A DNA stretch of 64,000 nucleotides from Streptomyces hokutonensis (lineage in GTDB: Bacteria; Actinomycetota; Actinomycetes; Streptomycetales; Streptomycetaceae), in assembly GCF_000376565.1 (NCBI RefSeq), contig NZ_BARG01000014.1, forward strand, positions 124,001 to 188,000, in the 5' to 3' direction. The notes beneath the pieces were generated by a model. The model had not been told where the DNA came from. It saw only the letters and a list, made by a program, of their open reading frames with translations, and made no database searches. Below are positions 55,610 to 64,000 of the stretch, piece by piece. Position numbers and translations under genes: made by a program. The number at the start of each line of letters is the position of its first letter. The first letter of the stretch is position 1.

Positions 55610-56509
55610 GTGATCGAGGCCCGACATCTCCGAGTGCTGCGCGCCGTCGCCGCCACCGGCTCCTTCTCGGCGGCCGGGCGGGCGCTGGGCTGCACCCAGC
55701 CCGCCGTGAGCCAGCAGATGAAGGCCCTGGAGACCTCCGTCGGCACCCCACTCCTCATCCGCACCGGCCGCGAGATGCGCCTGACCCAGGCGGGCGAGTC
55801 CCTGGTCCGGCACGCGGCCGGCATCCTCGCCGGGCTGACCGCCGCCGAGGAGGAGGTCGCCGCGATCGCGGGCCTGCGCGCCGGCCGCGTCCGCCTGGTC
55901 TCCTTCCCGAGCGGCAGCTCGACCCTCGTCCCCACCGCCCTCGCCGCCCTGCGCGCCGCCCACCCCGGCACCCGCGTCTTCCTGGAGGAGGCCGAGCCGC
56001 CGAACTCCGTCGACCTCCTCCGCGAGGGCGACTGCGACATCGCCCTCGCCTTCCGCTACGAGACCGCGACGGGCACCGAGGACTGGTCCGACCTGGTCGT
56101 TCGACCCCTGCTCCGCGACCGCCTGGTCGCCCTGGTCCCGGAAAAGCACCGCCTCGCGCGCGCGGAGTCCGTCGCCATCGGCGAACTCGCCGGAGAACCC
56201 TGGATCGCCGGTTGCCCGCGCTGCCGCGGCCAGCTGGTCGAGGCCTGCGAGAGAGCCGGCTTCACCCCGCGCATCGACTTCGCGACCGACGACTATCCGG
56301 CGGTCGTCGGCCTGGTGAGCGCGGGCCTGGGCGTCGCCGTACTGCCCCAGCTCGCCATCGAGTCCGTACGGCCCCGGGGCGCGCGGACGGTGACGCTGGA
56401 ACCGGCGGTGCGGCGGGAGATCGTCGCGCTGACCCTGCCCGACCTGGCGCAGGTGCCCGCGGTGGCGGCGACGCTGGACCAGCTGGCGCGGGCGGCGCGC
56501 GAAAAGTAG
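55610..56509 (+). CDS. LysR-family transcriptional regulator
   Basis: A 299-residue regulator. The HTH is HLRVLRAVAATGSFSAAGRALGCTQPAVSQQM, with a LysR effector domain from about 90. That domain has IALAFRYE and an SAGLGVAVLPQLAIE block. The GTG start lies 80 bp from the divergent MOSC gene, which is a probable target. The ligand is unknown. Confidence 0.9.
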   Translation: MIEARHLRVLRAVAATGSFSAAGRALGCTQPAVSQQMKALETSVGTPLLIRTGREMRLTQAGESLVRHAAGILAGLTAAEEEVAAIAGLRAGRVRLVSFPSGSSTLVPTALAALRAAHPGTRVFLEEAEPPNSVDLLREGDCDIALAFRYETATGTEDWSDLVVRPLLRDRLVALVPEKHRLARAESVAIGELAGEPWIAGCPRCRGQLVEACERAGFTPRIDFATDDYPAVVGLVSAGLGVAVLPQLAIESVRPRGARTVTLEPAVRREIVALTLPDLAQVPAVAATLDQLARAAREK

Positions 56510-56531
56510 GGGGCACGCGCATGCGTGCCCC
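56510..56531. terminator. Bidirectional terminator between LysR gene and whiD
   Basis: A perfect 9-bp stem (GGGGCACGC / GCGTGCCCC) with loop GCAT begins right after the LysR stop codon and lies 30 nt past the whiD stop on the other strand. Confidence 0.85.
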
Positions 56532-56560
56532 GGTGGAGAACCTGTTGAAGAAACGTTCCT

Positions 56561-56887
56561 TCAGTTGTTCGAAGCCATGTCCCCGGCGGTCGAGGCCGAC
56601 ACCAGCCGGTTGCGGGCCCGCCCCATCAGTTCTTCGCGCTCGTCCTCGGTGAGGCCGCCCCAGACGCCGTACGGCTCGCGCACCGCCAGCGCGTGCGCCG
56701 CGCACTGTGCGCGGACCGGGCACCTCATGCAGACCTCTTTGGCCGAGTTCTCACGAGCGCTTCGTGCCGCACCGCGCTCGCCCTCGGGATGAAAGAAGAG
56801 CGAGCTGTCGACCCCTCGGCAGGCAGCCAGGAGCTGCCAGTCCCACAGGTCCGCGTTCGGTCCGGGAAGGCGGGAGAAATCTGCCAT
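56561..56887 (-). CDS. whiD: WhiB-family sporulation regulator WhiD
   Basis: A 108-residue [4Fe-4S] regulator needed for late sporulation. The cluster cysteines are C23, C53, C56 and C62 (ACRGVD; VCMRCPVRAQC). The GVWGG turn lies near residue 75, followed by a basic helix (RARNRL). The N terminus MADFSRLPGPNADLWDWQLL is typical of WhiD/WhiB3. WhiB-type proteins bind region 4 of the principal sigma factor. It is divergent from bldM across 380 bp. Confidence 0.95.
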   Translation of the reverse strand: MADFSRLPGPNADLWDWQLLAACRGVDSSLFFHPEGERGAARSARENSAKEVCMRCPVRAQCAAHALAVREPYGVWGGLTEDEREELMGRARNRLVSASTAGDMASNN

Positions 56888-56963
56888 TGCGTGACCCCTT
56901 GTAGCCGTTATGGGCGGATACGGTGTCCACGACCGTACAACTACGATCTAAGGAGATGAAAAT

Positions 56964-56999
56964 ATGACTCATTGCGAATCTAGCCTCAGACACCAGTAA
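56964..56999 (+). other. Possible 11-codon leader ORF in the whiD-bldM gap
   Basis: ATG preceded by AAGGAG at 8 nt encodes MTHCESSLRHQ and stops at TAA. The match to the ribosome-binding consensus is better than for most genes here. The surrounding 120 bp are markedly AT-rich for this genome. Whether it is translated is unknown. Confidence 0.3.
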
Positions 57000-57116
57000 A
57001 AGGGAAGAAATAGGGCTGAATGGGGCACCGGTTGTGATGAAAGCTTGAGGGTCGGCCGCGCACGCCTCCACCGTGTCCGCACCCTCACGTAGAGTGCCGA
57101 AGACGACACACGGCCC

Positions 57117-57144
57117 CGTAACTCTTTCGAGTGACCGTCGTTGA
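57117..57144 (+). promoter_or_regulatory. Sigma-BldN-type promoter of bldM
   Basis: CGTAAC (57117-57122), a 16-nt spacer and CGTTGA (57139-57144) match the known sigma-BldN promoter of bldM. Transcription would start near 57150, about 120 nt before the start codon. A GACAC at 57105-57109, and GTGTC at 57073 and 56923, are possible WhiA sites. Confidence 0.8.
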
Positions 57145-57267
57145 GAGTGCGAGGCGGTTGCAAACACAAGTGCTCGGGCAGGCGTCCGAGACGGTCGACC
57201 GCACAGGTGACGATTTCGTACCAGCCTGGAGGCTCAAGGTGACGCGCATCAGCTGCGGAGGGCGGCC

Positions 57268-57879
57268 ATGACATCCGTCCTCGTCTGTGACGACTCCCCG
57301 CTTGCCCGAGAGGCGCTCCGCCGGGCGGTCGCGACCGTACCCGGTGTCGAGCGCGTGACGACCGCGGCCAACGGGGAGGAAGTCCTCCGCCGCTGGGGCG
57401 CCGACCGCTCGGACCTCATTCTGATGGACGTACGCATGCCCGGACTCGGCGGTGTCGAGACCGTGCGGCGGCTGCTCTCCGCCGACCCGGGCGCACGCAT
57501 CATCATGCTCACCGTCGCCGAAGACCTGGACGGCGTGGCCCTCGCGGTCGCGGCCGGCGCCCGCGGCTATCTGCACAAGGACGCCTCGCGCGCCGAACTG
57601 CGGGCCACGGTCACCCAGGCCCTCGCCGACCCGACCTGGCGACTGGCCCCGCGCCGGCTGCGGTCCGCCGAGATGGGCGCCGCGCCGACGCTCACCGCAC
57701 GCGAGATCCAGGTCCTCGAAGGCATGAGCCACGGCCGCTCCAACGCGGAGATCGGCCGTGAGCTCTTCCTCTCCGAGGACACCGTCAAGACCCACGCCCG
57801 GCGGCTCTTCAAGAAACTCGGCGCCTCGGACCGGGCGCACGCCGTGGCGCTCGGTTTCCGCTGGGGTCTGGTCCGTTAG
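57268..57879 (+). CDS. bldM: Atypical response regulator BldM
   Basis: A 203-residue NarL/LuxR-type regulator controlling aerial growth and sporulation genes. The receiver domain has DDSPLAREAL near the N terminus and D54 in ILMDVRMPG. The HTH reads LTAREIQVLEGMSHGRSNAEIGREL, then DTVKTHARRLFKKLG. There is no partner kinase, which fits its phosphorylation-independent action; it acts as a homodimer or with WhiI. The BldN promoter lies upstream. Confidence 0.96.
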   Translation: MTSVLVCDDSPLAREALRRAVATVPGVERVTTAANGEEVLRRWGADRSDLILMDVRMPGLGGVETVRRLLSADPGARIIMLTVAEDLDGVALAVAAGARGYLHKDASRAELRATVTQALADPTWRLAPRRLRSAEMGAAPTLTAREIQVLEGMSHGRSNAEIGRELFLSEDTVKTHARRLFKKLGASDRAHAVALGFRWGLVR

Positions 57880-58055
57880 GGCCAGGTCAGTGGGTCGTAG
57901 CGGGGGTACGGGAATCCCCGCCTGCCTCATGGCGGGCGGGGGCGGCAAAGGGGCCCGCCGGGCGCCCGCTGCTCGTTTCGCCGCGGATGCCGCATCCTTG
58001 AGGTGTGGAGTTCCTCGGGGACGAGTCGGTCGAGCGGGAGGGGAGGGCGCAGGAG

Positions 58056-58733
58056 ATGAGTTCCGGCGCACCTGCTCATAACGCTTCGGTGCACAACAAC
58101 GGACGCGGTGCCACGGACCACACGGCCGCAAGGCACCATGGACCGATGCGTGACGACGAGGGGGCCAGTCCCCAGGGGGCGATTGGTGGGCTCGTCCTTC
58201 GCGCGGTCGACGGAGACGAGCAGGCGACGCACGATCTGCTCGCCCACGTACACCCACTGGCCCTGCGCTACTGCCGCACCCGGCTGTCCCGACTCCCGGG
58301 CGACGCACGGCACTTCGTGGAGGACCTCGCCCAGGAGGTCTGCGTGGCGGTCCTCCTCGCACTGCCCCGCTACAAGGACACCGGCCGCCCCTTCGAGGCC
58401 TTCGTCTTCGCCATCGCCGCCCACAAGGTCGCCGACCTCCAGCGCGCCGCGATGCGCCACCCGGGTTCTACGGCGGTCCCCTCCGACGAGATGCCCGAGC
58501 GGCCGGACGACTCCCTCGGCCCCGAGGAGCGCGCCCTGCTCAGCAGTGACGCCGAATGGGCCAAGAAACTCATGGCCAACCTCCCGGAGAACCAGCGCGA
58601 ACTGCTCCTGCTGCGCATCGCCGTAGGCCTCACGGCCGAGGAGACCGGCCAGATGTTGGGAATGTCACCCGGCGCCGTCCGGGTCGCACAGCACCGCGCG
58701 CTGAGCCGGTTGCGGGCACTGGCCGAGCAGTAA
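58056..58733 (+). CDS. shbA: ECF sigma factor of the ShbA/SigD type
   Basis: A 225-residue sigma factor. Region 2 is [36 protein letters not shown] and [17 protein letters not shown] [14 protein letters not shown]. Region 4 is [27 protein letters not shown]. In Streptomyces griseus ShbA drives transcription of the principal sigma gene hrdB, and this gene has the same place before guaB. The ATG at 58056 has a GGGAGGG site 8 nt upstream; GTG 58005 and ATG 58146 are alternatives. No anti-sigma gene follows. Confidence 0.85.
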   Translation: MSSGAPAHNASVHNNGRGATDHTAARHHGPMRDDEGASPQGAIGGLVLRAVDGDEQATHDLLAHVHPLALRYCRTRLSRLPGDARHFVEDLAQEVCVAVLLALPRYKDTGRPFEAFVFAIAAHKVADLQRAAMRHPGSTAVPSDEMPERPDDSLGPEERALLSSDAEWAKKLMANLPENQRELLLLRIAVGLTAEETGQMLGMSPGAVRVAQHRALSRLRALAEQ

Positions 58734-58813
58734 CACCGGCACGGGCGGCGCCTTTTTTGAACAGCCGGGCGCCGGGTTCCGTACGAATATACGAAGCCCG
58801 GAGTCGGGCGTAG

Positions 58814-60400
<1,587 letters not shown>

Positions 60401-60504
60401 TCGGCAGGCTTCCCGAGGGCGGCTCCGGACACTCCGGGGCCGCCCTTGTCGTGCCCGTCGGCGATACTGGAAGACGCTGAGACGCAGAAGGAAAGGCCAC
60501 ACAC

Positions 60505-61629
60505 GTGACTGAGATCGAGATCGGGCGCGGCAAGCGCGGCCGCCGGGCGTACGCCTTCGACGACATCGCCGTCGTCCCCAGCCGCCGTACGCGGGACCCG
60601 AAGGAGGTCTCGATCGCCTGGCAGATCGACGCCTACCGCTTCGAACTGCCGTTCCTGGCCGCCCCCATGGACTCCGTCGTCTCCCCGGCCACCGCGATCC
60701 GCATCGGCGAACTCGGCGGCCTCGGCGTACTGAACCTCGAAGGCCTCTGGACCCGCTACGAGGACCCGCAGTCGCTCCTCGACGAGATCACCGAGCTGGA
60801 CGCGGACGCCGCGACCCGCCGCCTCCAGGAGATCTACGCGGCTCCCATCAAGGAGGAGCTGATCGGGCAGCGCATCAAGGAGGTGCGCGACTCGGGCGTG
60901 GTCACCGCCGCCGCGCTCTCCCCGCAGCGCACGGCCCAGTTCTCCAAGGCCGTCGTCGACGCGGGCGTGGACATCTTCGTCATCCGCGGTACGACGGTCT
61001 CGGCCGAGCACGTGTCGGGCTCACACGAGCCGCTGAACCTGAAGCAGTTCATCTACGAGCTGGACGTCCCGGTGATCGTCGGCGGCTGCGCCACCTACAC
61101 GGCGGCCCTGCACCTGATGCGCACGGGCGCCGCCGGTGTCCTCGTCGGCTTCGGCGGCGGCGCCGCGCACACCACGCGCAACGTCCTGGGCATCCAGGTC
61201 CCGATGGCCACGGCCGTCGCGGACGTGGCGGCGGCCCGCCGCGACTACATGGACGAGTCCGGCGGCCGGTACGTGCACGTCATCGCCGACGGCGGTGTCG
61301 GCTGGTCCGGCGACCTCCCCAAGGCGATCGCCTGCGGCGCCGACGCGGTCATGATGGGCTCCCCGCTGGCCCGCGCCACGGACGGCCCCGGCAAGGGCCA
61401 CCACTGGGGCATGGAAGCGGTCAACGAGGAACTCCCGCGCGGCAAGAAGGTCGACCTCGGCACGGTCGGCACGATCGAGGAGATCCTCACGGGTCCGTCG
61501 CACATCCCGGACGGCTCGATGAACATCTTCGGGGCGCTGCGGCGCGCGATGGCGACGACGGGTTACAGCGAGCTGAAGGAGTTCCAGCGTGTCGAGGTGA
61601 CGGTGGCCGACTCGCAGCACAAGCGGTAG
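60505..61629 (+). CDS. guaB3: GuaB3-family IMP dehydrogenase-related protein
   Basis: A 374-residue IMPDH-fold protein without CBS domains, as usual for this actinobacterial group. The barrel blocks are LPFLAAPMDSVVSPATA, DIFVIRGTTVSAEHVSG and VLVGFGGGAAHTTRNVLGI. No cysteine is evident in the loop where IMPDH has its nucleophile. Members of the group are poorly understood; a regulatory or purine-interconverting role is possible. A GAAAGG site precedes the GTG. Confidence 0.9.
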   Translation: MTEIEIGRGKRGRRAYAFDDIAVVPSRRTRDPKEVSIAWQIDAYRFELPFLAAPMDSVVSPATAIRIGELGGLGVLNLEGLWTRYEDPQSLLDEITELDADAATRRLQEIYAAPIKEELIGQRIKEVRDSGVVTAAALSPQRTAQFSKAVVDAGVDIFVIRGTTVSAEHVSGSHEPLNLKQFIYELDVPVIVGGCATYTAALHLMRTGAAGVLVGFGGGAAHTTRNVLGIQVPMATAVADVAAARRDYMDESGGRYVHVIADGGVGWSGDLPKAIACGADAVMMGSPLARATDGPGKGHHWGMEAVNEELPRGKKVDLGTVGTIEEILTGPSHIPDGSMNIFGALRRAMATTGYSELKEFQRVEVTVADSQHKR

Positions 61630-61656
61630 GCATAGCCGCTTCTACGACGCTTCGAA

Positions 61657-61687
61657 GGGCCCGGGCCTGGGTGGTCCGGGTCCTTTT
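61657..61687 (+). terminator. Terminator after guaB3
   Basis: GGGCCCGG (61657-61664) pairs with CCGGGTCC (61676-61683) with one G-U, followed by TTTT. Confidence 0.8.
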
Positions 61688-61796
61688 GTGTGCCCAAGTG
61701 GGGCTGGTGGGGCGCGTGTTGGGACAGGGGGCGCACGGTTGCGTTCGGGGTGATTACCCGCGGTATGGCCGTGTCGGGCGGCTAGTGTCCTTGATC

Positions 61797-61921
61797 GGCG
61801 GCCCAGTTCTTTTGGGTCGCCCCCTTCCAGGGACGTCGTTCCGGACCCGGGCTCTCGGGGCCCGGCCCGAGTTCCGACGAGCCGCCTACCGGGTCAATGG
61901 GTGGCGTCGTGGAAGGGGGCG
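61797..61921 (+). promoter_or_regulatory. Structured RNA-like leader that would bury a ribosome-binding site
   Basis: A 9-bp hairpin (GGCGGCCCA / TGGGTCGCC region, 61797-61821) runs into a perfect 12-bp long-range pair, CGCCCCCTTCCA (61818-61829) with TGGAAGGGGGCG (61910-61921). The 80-nt loop contains further GC stems (around GACCCGGGC and GGGCCCGG). The 3' strand of the long stem is the GGAAGGGGG that precedes an ATG at 61927. No known riboswitch family is recognised. Confidence 0.5.
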
Positions 61922-61926
61922 CACCC

Positions 61927-62025
61927 ATGGATCGTCACCGCAAGCCCACCCGATGGGACCGAACTTGGCTTCGGCTGGTGAAGTTCCGGAGGAGGTGCAT
62001 CTTGTGGATCTATGGAGGAAAGTGA
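61927..62025 (+). other. Possible small ORF (32 aa, Arg/Trp-rich) after the structured leader
   Basis: The ATG lies 7 nt after GGAAGGGGG and encodes MDRHRKPTRWDRTWLRLVKF followed by RRRCILWIYGGK. It is strongly basic. Two other short frames overlap: ATG 61953 to 62048, ending WRKVSGHPHEN, and GTG 62004 with a GGAGGAGG site, 14 codons, same end. Which of these, if any, is translated cannot be decided from sequence. Confidence 0.3.
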
Positions 62026-62212
62026 GCGGCCACCCCCACGAGAACTAGGGGTGGACACTCCGTTCACTTTTCAGGAGCCTGCCGCAGTGACCGCTGCGGT
62101 GGGCTCCACCTTGTTGGTGGAAGGTCAGCGGCCACCCCTATAAGGACTAGGGGTGGACACTCCGTTCACTTTTCAAGAGCCTGCCGCATCGCCCGCTACG
62201 GCAGGTTCCACC
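62025..62212 (+). repeat. Two 86-bp direct repeats, each with two hairpins
   Basis: Unit A (62025-62110) and unit B (62127-62212) have equal length and differ at about 13 positions. Each has a first hairpin (CCACCCC...GGGGTGG; 7 bp in A, 9 bp in B), an identical core GGACACTCCGTTCACTTTTC, and a second hairpin (GCCTGCCGCA-type stem). Changes in the second stem tend to keep pairing by G-U. The repeats fill much of the 678-bp gap between guaB3 and the next gene; the remaining 95 bp to 62307 show nothing clear. Confidence 0.75.
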
Positions 62213-62307
62213 TGTTTCTTACGGTACCGGCGCCGCGAGTCGCACGCCACCAGCCCCCGACGCACACCCCGCCCCAAGCGCCCCCCTGCGCAACCCGCGC
62301 GCCGGTG

Positions 62308-62895
62308 TCAGAGCGCAGCCTTCTTGGCCCCCGAGAACGCGGCGAACGCGGCGATGGCGAAGAAGACGAAGGTGAGCGGGTCGGAGTCGGCCTTCCAGGC
62401 GTCCTGGACCACGCCGAAGTGGTCGAAGAACACCTTGCCGAAGCTCACGCCGTATTCATCCGCGATGAGCATCGCCTCGCCGACCAACTGGCCGAGGTAG
62501 ACCGCGCCCAGGGCCAGCACGGCGCTGACCACGGGAAGCGCGGGGTTGCGCCCGCCGAGCTTGCCCGCGGCCAGGCCGATGACGAAGCCGACGCCGACCG
62601 CCGCCCAGCCGATCTCGTGCTTGGTGGTGCCGATGACGACGCCGTAGATGCCGGCGGCCACCAGCCCGACGGCGACGGCGGTCACCAGGCCGAGCGCGAT
62701 GTTGTTCTTCGGGGGAGCGGGCGGGGCGTACGGCGCGCTCGGTGCCGGAGGCGGCGGTACGGCGCCGGGCTGCTGGGCGTACGGATTGCCGTCGACCGGC
62801 TGCGGCTGCGGCTGCGCGGGCGCCTGTGGCTGGGCCGGGGCCTGCGCCTCGGGCTGCGGCTGTGGCTGCTGTGGTGGCGTGGCTGACTGGCTCAT
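62308..62895 (-). CDS. Membrane protein with Pro/Gln-rich cytoplasmic N terminus
   Basis: A 195-residue protein. The first 60 residues are almost only P, Q, A and Y (PQPEAQAPAQPQ, then PPPPAPSAPYAPPAPPKN), a disordered tail seen in many actinobacterial membrane proteins. Four hydrophobic segments follow (LGLVTAVAVGLVAAGIYG, GWAAVGVGFVIGLAAG, VVSAVLALGAVYLGQLV, LTFVFFAIAAFAAF). The function is unknown. Confidence 0.75.
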   Translation of the reverse strand: MSQSATPPQQPQPQPEAQAPAQPQAPAQPQPQPVDGNPYAQQPGAVPPPPAPSAPYAPPAPPKNNIALGLVTAVAVGLVAAGIYGVVIGTTKHEIGWAAVGVGFVIGLAAGKLGGRNPALPVVSAVLALGAVYLGQLVGEAMLIADEYGVSFGKVFFDHFGVVQDAWKADSDPLTFVFFAIAAFAAFSGAKKAAL

Positions 62896-63031
62896 GACAG
62901 AAATCCCCCCACGGGATGCGAAGACAGGAAAGGCGAAGCAGGGATGCGTGCGCACGGATATGCGACAACTGTGCGACGAGTGTGGGGAGATTAGCAGGTC
63001 GACGTGACCCTGTGACCAGTCGTTTTCGTGC

Positions 63032-64000
63032 TCAGAGCCGGTGTGCCGCGCCGGTCGGTGTGGCCCCGCGCGTGTCCAGCAGCAACTGCGCCTTCACCGA
63101 CAGGCCTTGGAGGTCGTACGTCCGGTGCTGCTGGAGCAGGATCGTCAGGTCGGCGTCGGCCGCCGCCTCGTAGAGGGAGTCCGCGCGGGGGACCGGGCGG
63201 TCGAGGACGCTCCAGGAGGGGATGTGGGGGTCGTGGTAGCTGACGGAGGCGCCGAGTTCCATGAGGCGGATCGCGATCTCCTGGGCGGGGGTGGCCTGTT
63301 GGTCGGCGAGGTCGGCCTTGTAGGTGACGCCGAGCAGCAACACCCGTGCTCCGCGCGCGGACTTGCCGTGCTCGTTGAGGAGTGTGGCGGCGCGCTGGAT
63401 GACGTAACGCGGCATCTGGTTGTTGACCTGCTGGGCGAGTTCGACCATGCGGAGCGGGCGGCCGCCGTGGGCCGTCAGGTCCTGGGGGACGGCGTGGCCG
63501 CCGACGCCGGGGCCGGGGCGGAAGGCCTGGAAGCCGAACGGTTTCGTCTCGGCGCAGCGGATGACGTCCCAGAGGTCGACGCCCAAGTCGTGGCACAGGA
63601 CGGCCATTTCGTTGACGAGGGCGATGTTGACGTGCCGGAAATTGGTCTCCAGTAGTTGCACGGTTTCCGCTTCGCGCAGGCCACGCGCGCGTACCACCTT
63701 GTCGGTGAGCCTGCCGTAGAAGGCGGCGGCGGACTCGGTGCAGGCCGGTGTCAGGCCGCCGATCACCTTGGGGGTGTTGGCGGGGGTGAAGTCGCGGTTG
63801 CCGGGGTCGACGCGGCTGGGGGAGTAGGCGAGGTGGAAGTCGCGGCCCGCGCGGAGACCGGATCCCTCTTCGAGGAGGGGACGCAGGAAGTCCTCGGTGG
63901 TGCCGGGGTGCACCGGTGACTCCAGGATCACCGTGGTGTGCGGGCGCAGGTTGGCCGCGAGGGCACGGGCGGCCGTCTCCACCTGGCTGAGGTCGAGGCC
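63032..64000 (-). CDS. Nucleotide-sugar (UDP-glucose/UDP-ManNAc type) dehydrogenase, N terminus outside window
   Basis: The C-terminal 322 residues of a UDP-glucose/GDP-mannose dehydrogenase family protein. The helical middle domain reads LLETNFRHVNIALVNEMAVL to KPFGFQAFRPGPGVGG, and the C-terminal UDP-binding domain has VLLLGVTYKADLADQQATPA. Active members have GGHC with a catalytic cysteine; here the motif reads GGHAVPQD. The alanine codon is at 63491-63493 on the minus strand. The enzyme may be inactive or act by another route. The NAD-binding part lies beyond the right edge. Confidence 0.85.
   Translation of the reverse strand, partial: GLDLSQVETAARALAANLRPHTTVILESPVHPGTTEDFLRPLLEEGSGLRAGRDFHLAYSPSRVDPGNRDFTPANTPKVIGGLTPACTESAAAFYGRLTDKVVRARGLREAETVQLLETNFRHVNIALVNEMAVLCHDLGVDLWDVIRCAETKPFGFQAFRPGPGVGGHAVPQDLTAHGGRPLRMVELAQQVNNQMPRYVIQRAATLLNEHGKSARGARVLLLGVTYKADLADQQATPAQEIAIRLMELGASVSYHDPHIPSWSVLDRPVPRADSLYEAAADADLTILLQQHRTYDLQGLSVKAQLLLDTRGATPTGAAHRL

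Noticed and set aside
61671..62048. A 125-codon frame across the guaB3 downstream gap
   Set aside because: Its first 90 codons run through the terminator tail and the long-range stem and have no ribosome-binding site. Only the last part could be a small peptide, and it is reported as such.

Overview
The window comes from a Streptomyces chromosome. Very high GC, strong third-position GC, GTG starts, GTGA/ATGA stop-start overlaps and the developmental genes whiD, bldM and a ShbA-type sigma factor all point there. No rRNA, tRNA, CRISPR array, insertion sequence or prophage was recognised. About 70 genes are described; two are frameshifted.

Layout. 0-10 kb: an XRE regulator fragment, an SDR enzyme, a SulP transporter with a secreted beta-carbonic anhydrase, a complete OpuC/ProU-type osmolyte importer, and a histidine-ammonia-lyase-like protein coupled to an RpiR regulator. 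10-16.4 kb: a TMEM175-like channel, a frameshifted membrane gene, a PadR regulator with its probable operators, an operon of roadblock/LC7-type proteins lacking a GTPase, and a fold-III PLP decarboxylase. 16.5-22.4 kb: a hut operon (hutU, an M20 amidohydrolase, hutF, hutI) behind a promoter carrying an inverted repeat between -35 and -10. 22.4-25.1 kb: an esterase and a secretion-effector-like protein. 25.3-34.4 kb: acpS, nnr, an L,D-transpeptidase, alr, tsaE, tsaB, rimI and tsaD, which together cover cofactor repair, wall synthesis and t6A tRNA modification.

34.4-50.7 kb is an accessory block between tsaD and groES: a VapBC-like toxin-antitoxin pair, a xylo-oligosaccharide bxlEFGA/bxlR locus, a secreted GH10 xylanase sharing CGAA-N3-TTCG operator motifs, an LCP protein, a DGPF/ECF sigma pair, a methyltransferase, and a lipoprotein deacetylase followed by a decayed copy. 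51-61.6 kb returns to conserved core: groES-groEL1 behind two CIRCE elements, whiD, bldM, shbA, guaB and a guaB-related gene. In Mycobacterium tuberculosis alr, tsaE, tsaB, rimI, tsaD, groES, groEL1, whiB3, sigD and guaB2 lie in the same relative order, so the accessory block interrupts an old actinobacterial gene neighbourhood.

61.6-62.3 kb has no convincing gene. It holds a terminator, a large stem that would bury a ribosome-binding site, and two 86-bp direct repeats, each with two hairpins; this is the least explained part of the window. The window ends in a membrane protein and a nucleotide-sugar dehydrogenase fragment whose catalytic cysteine is replaced by alanine.
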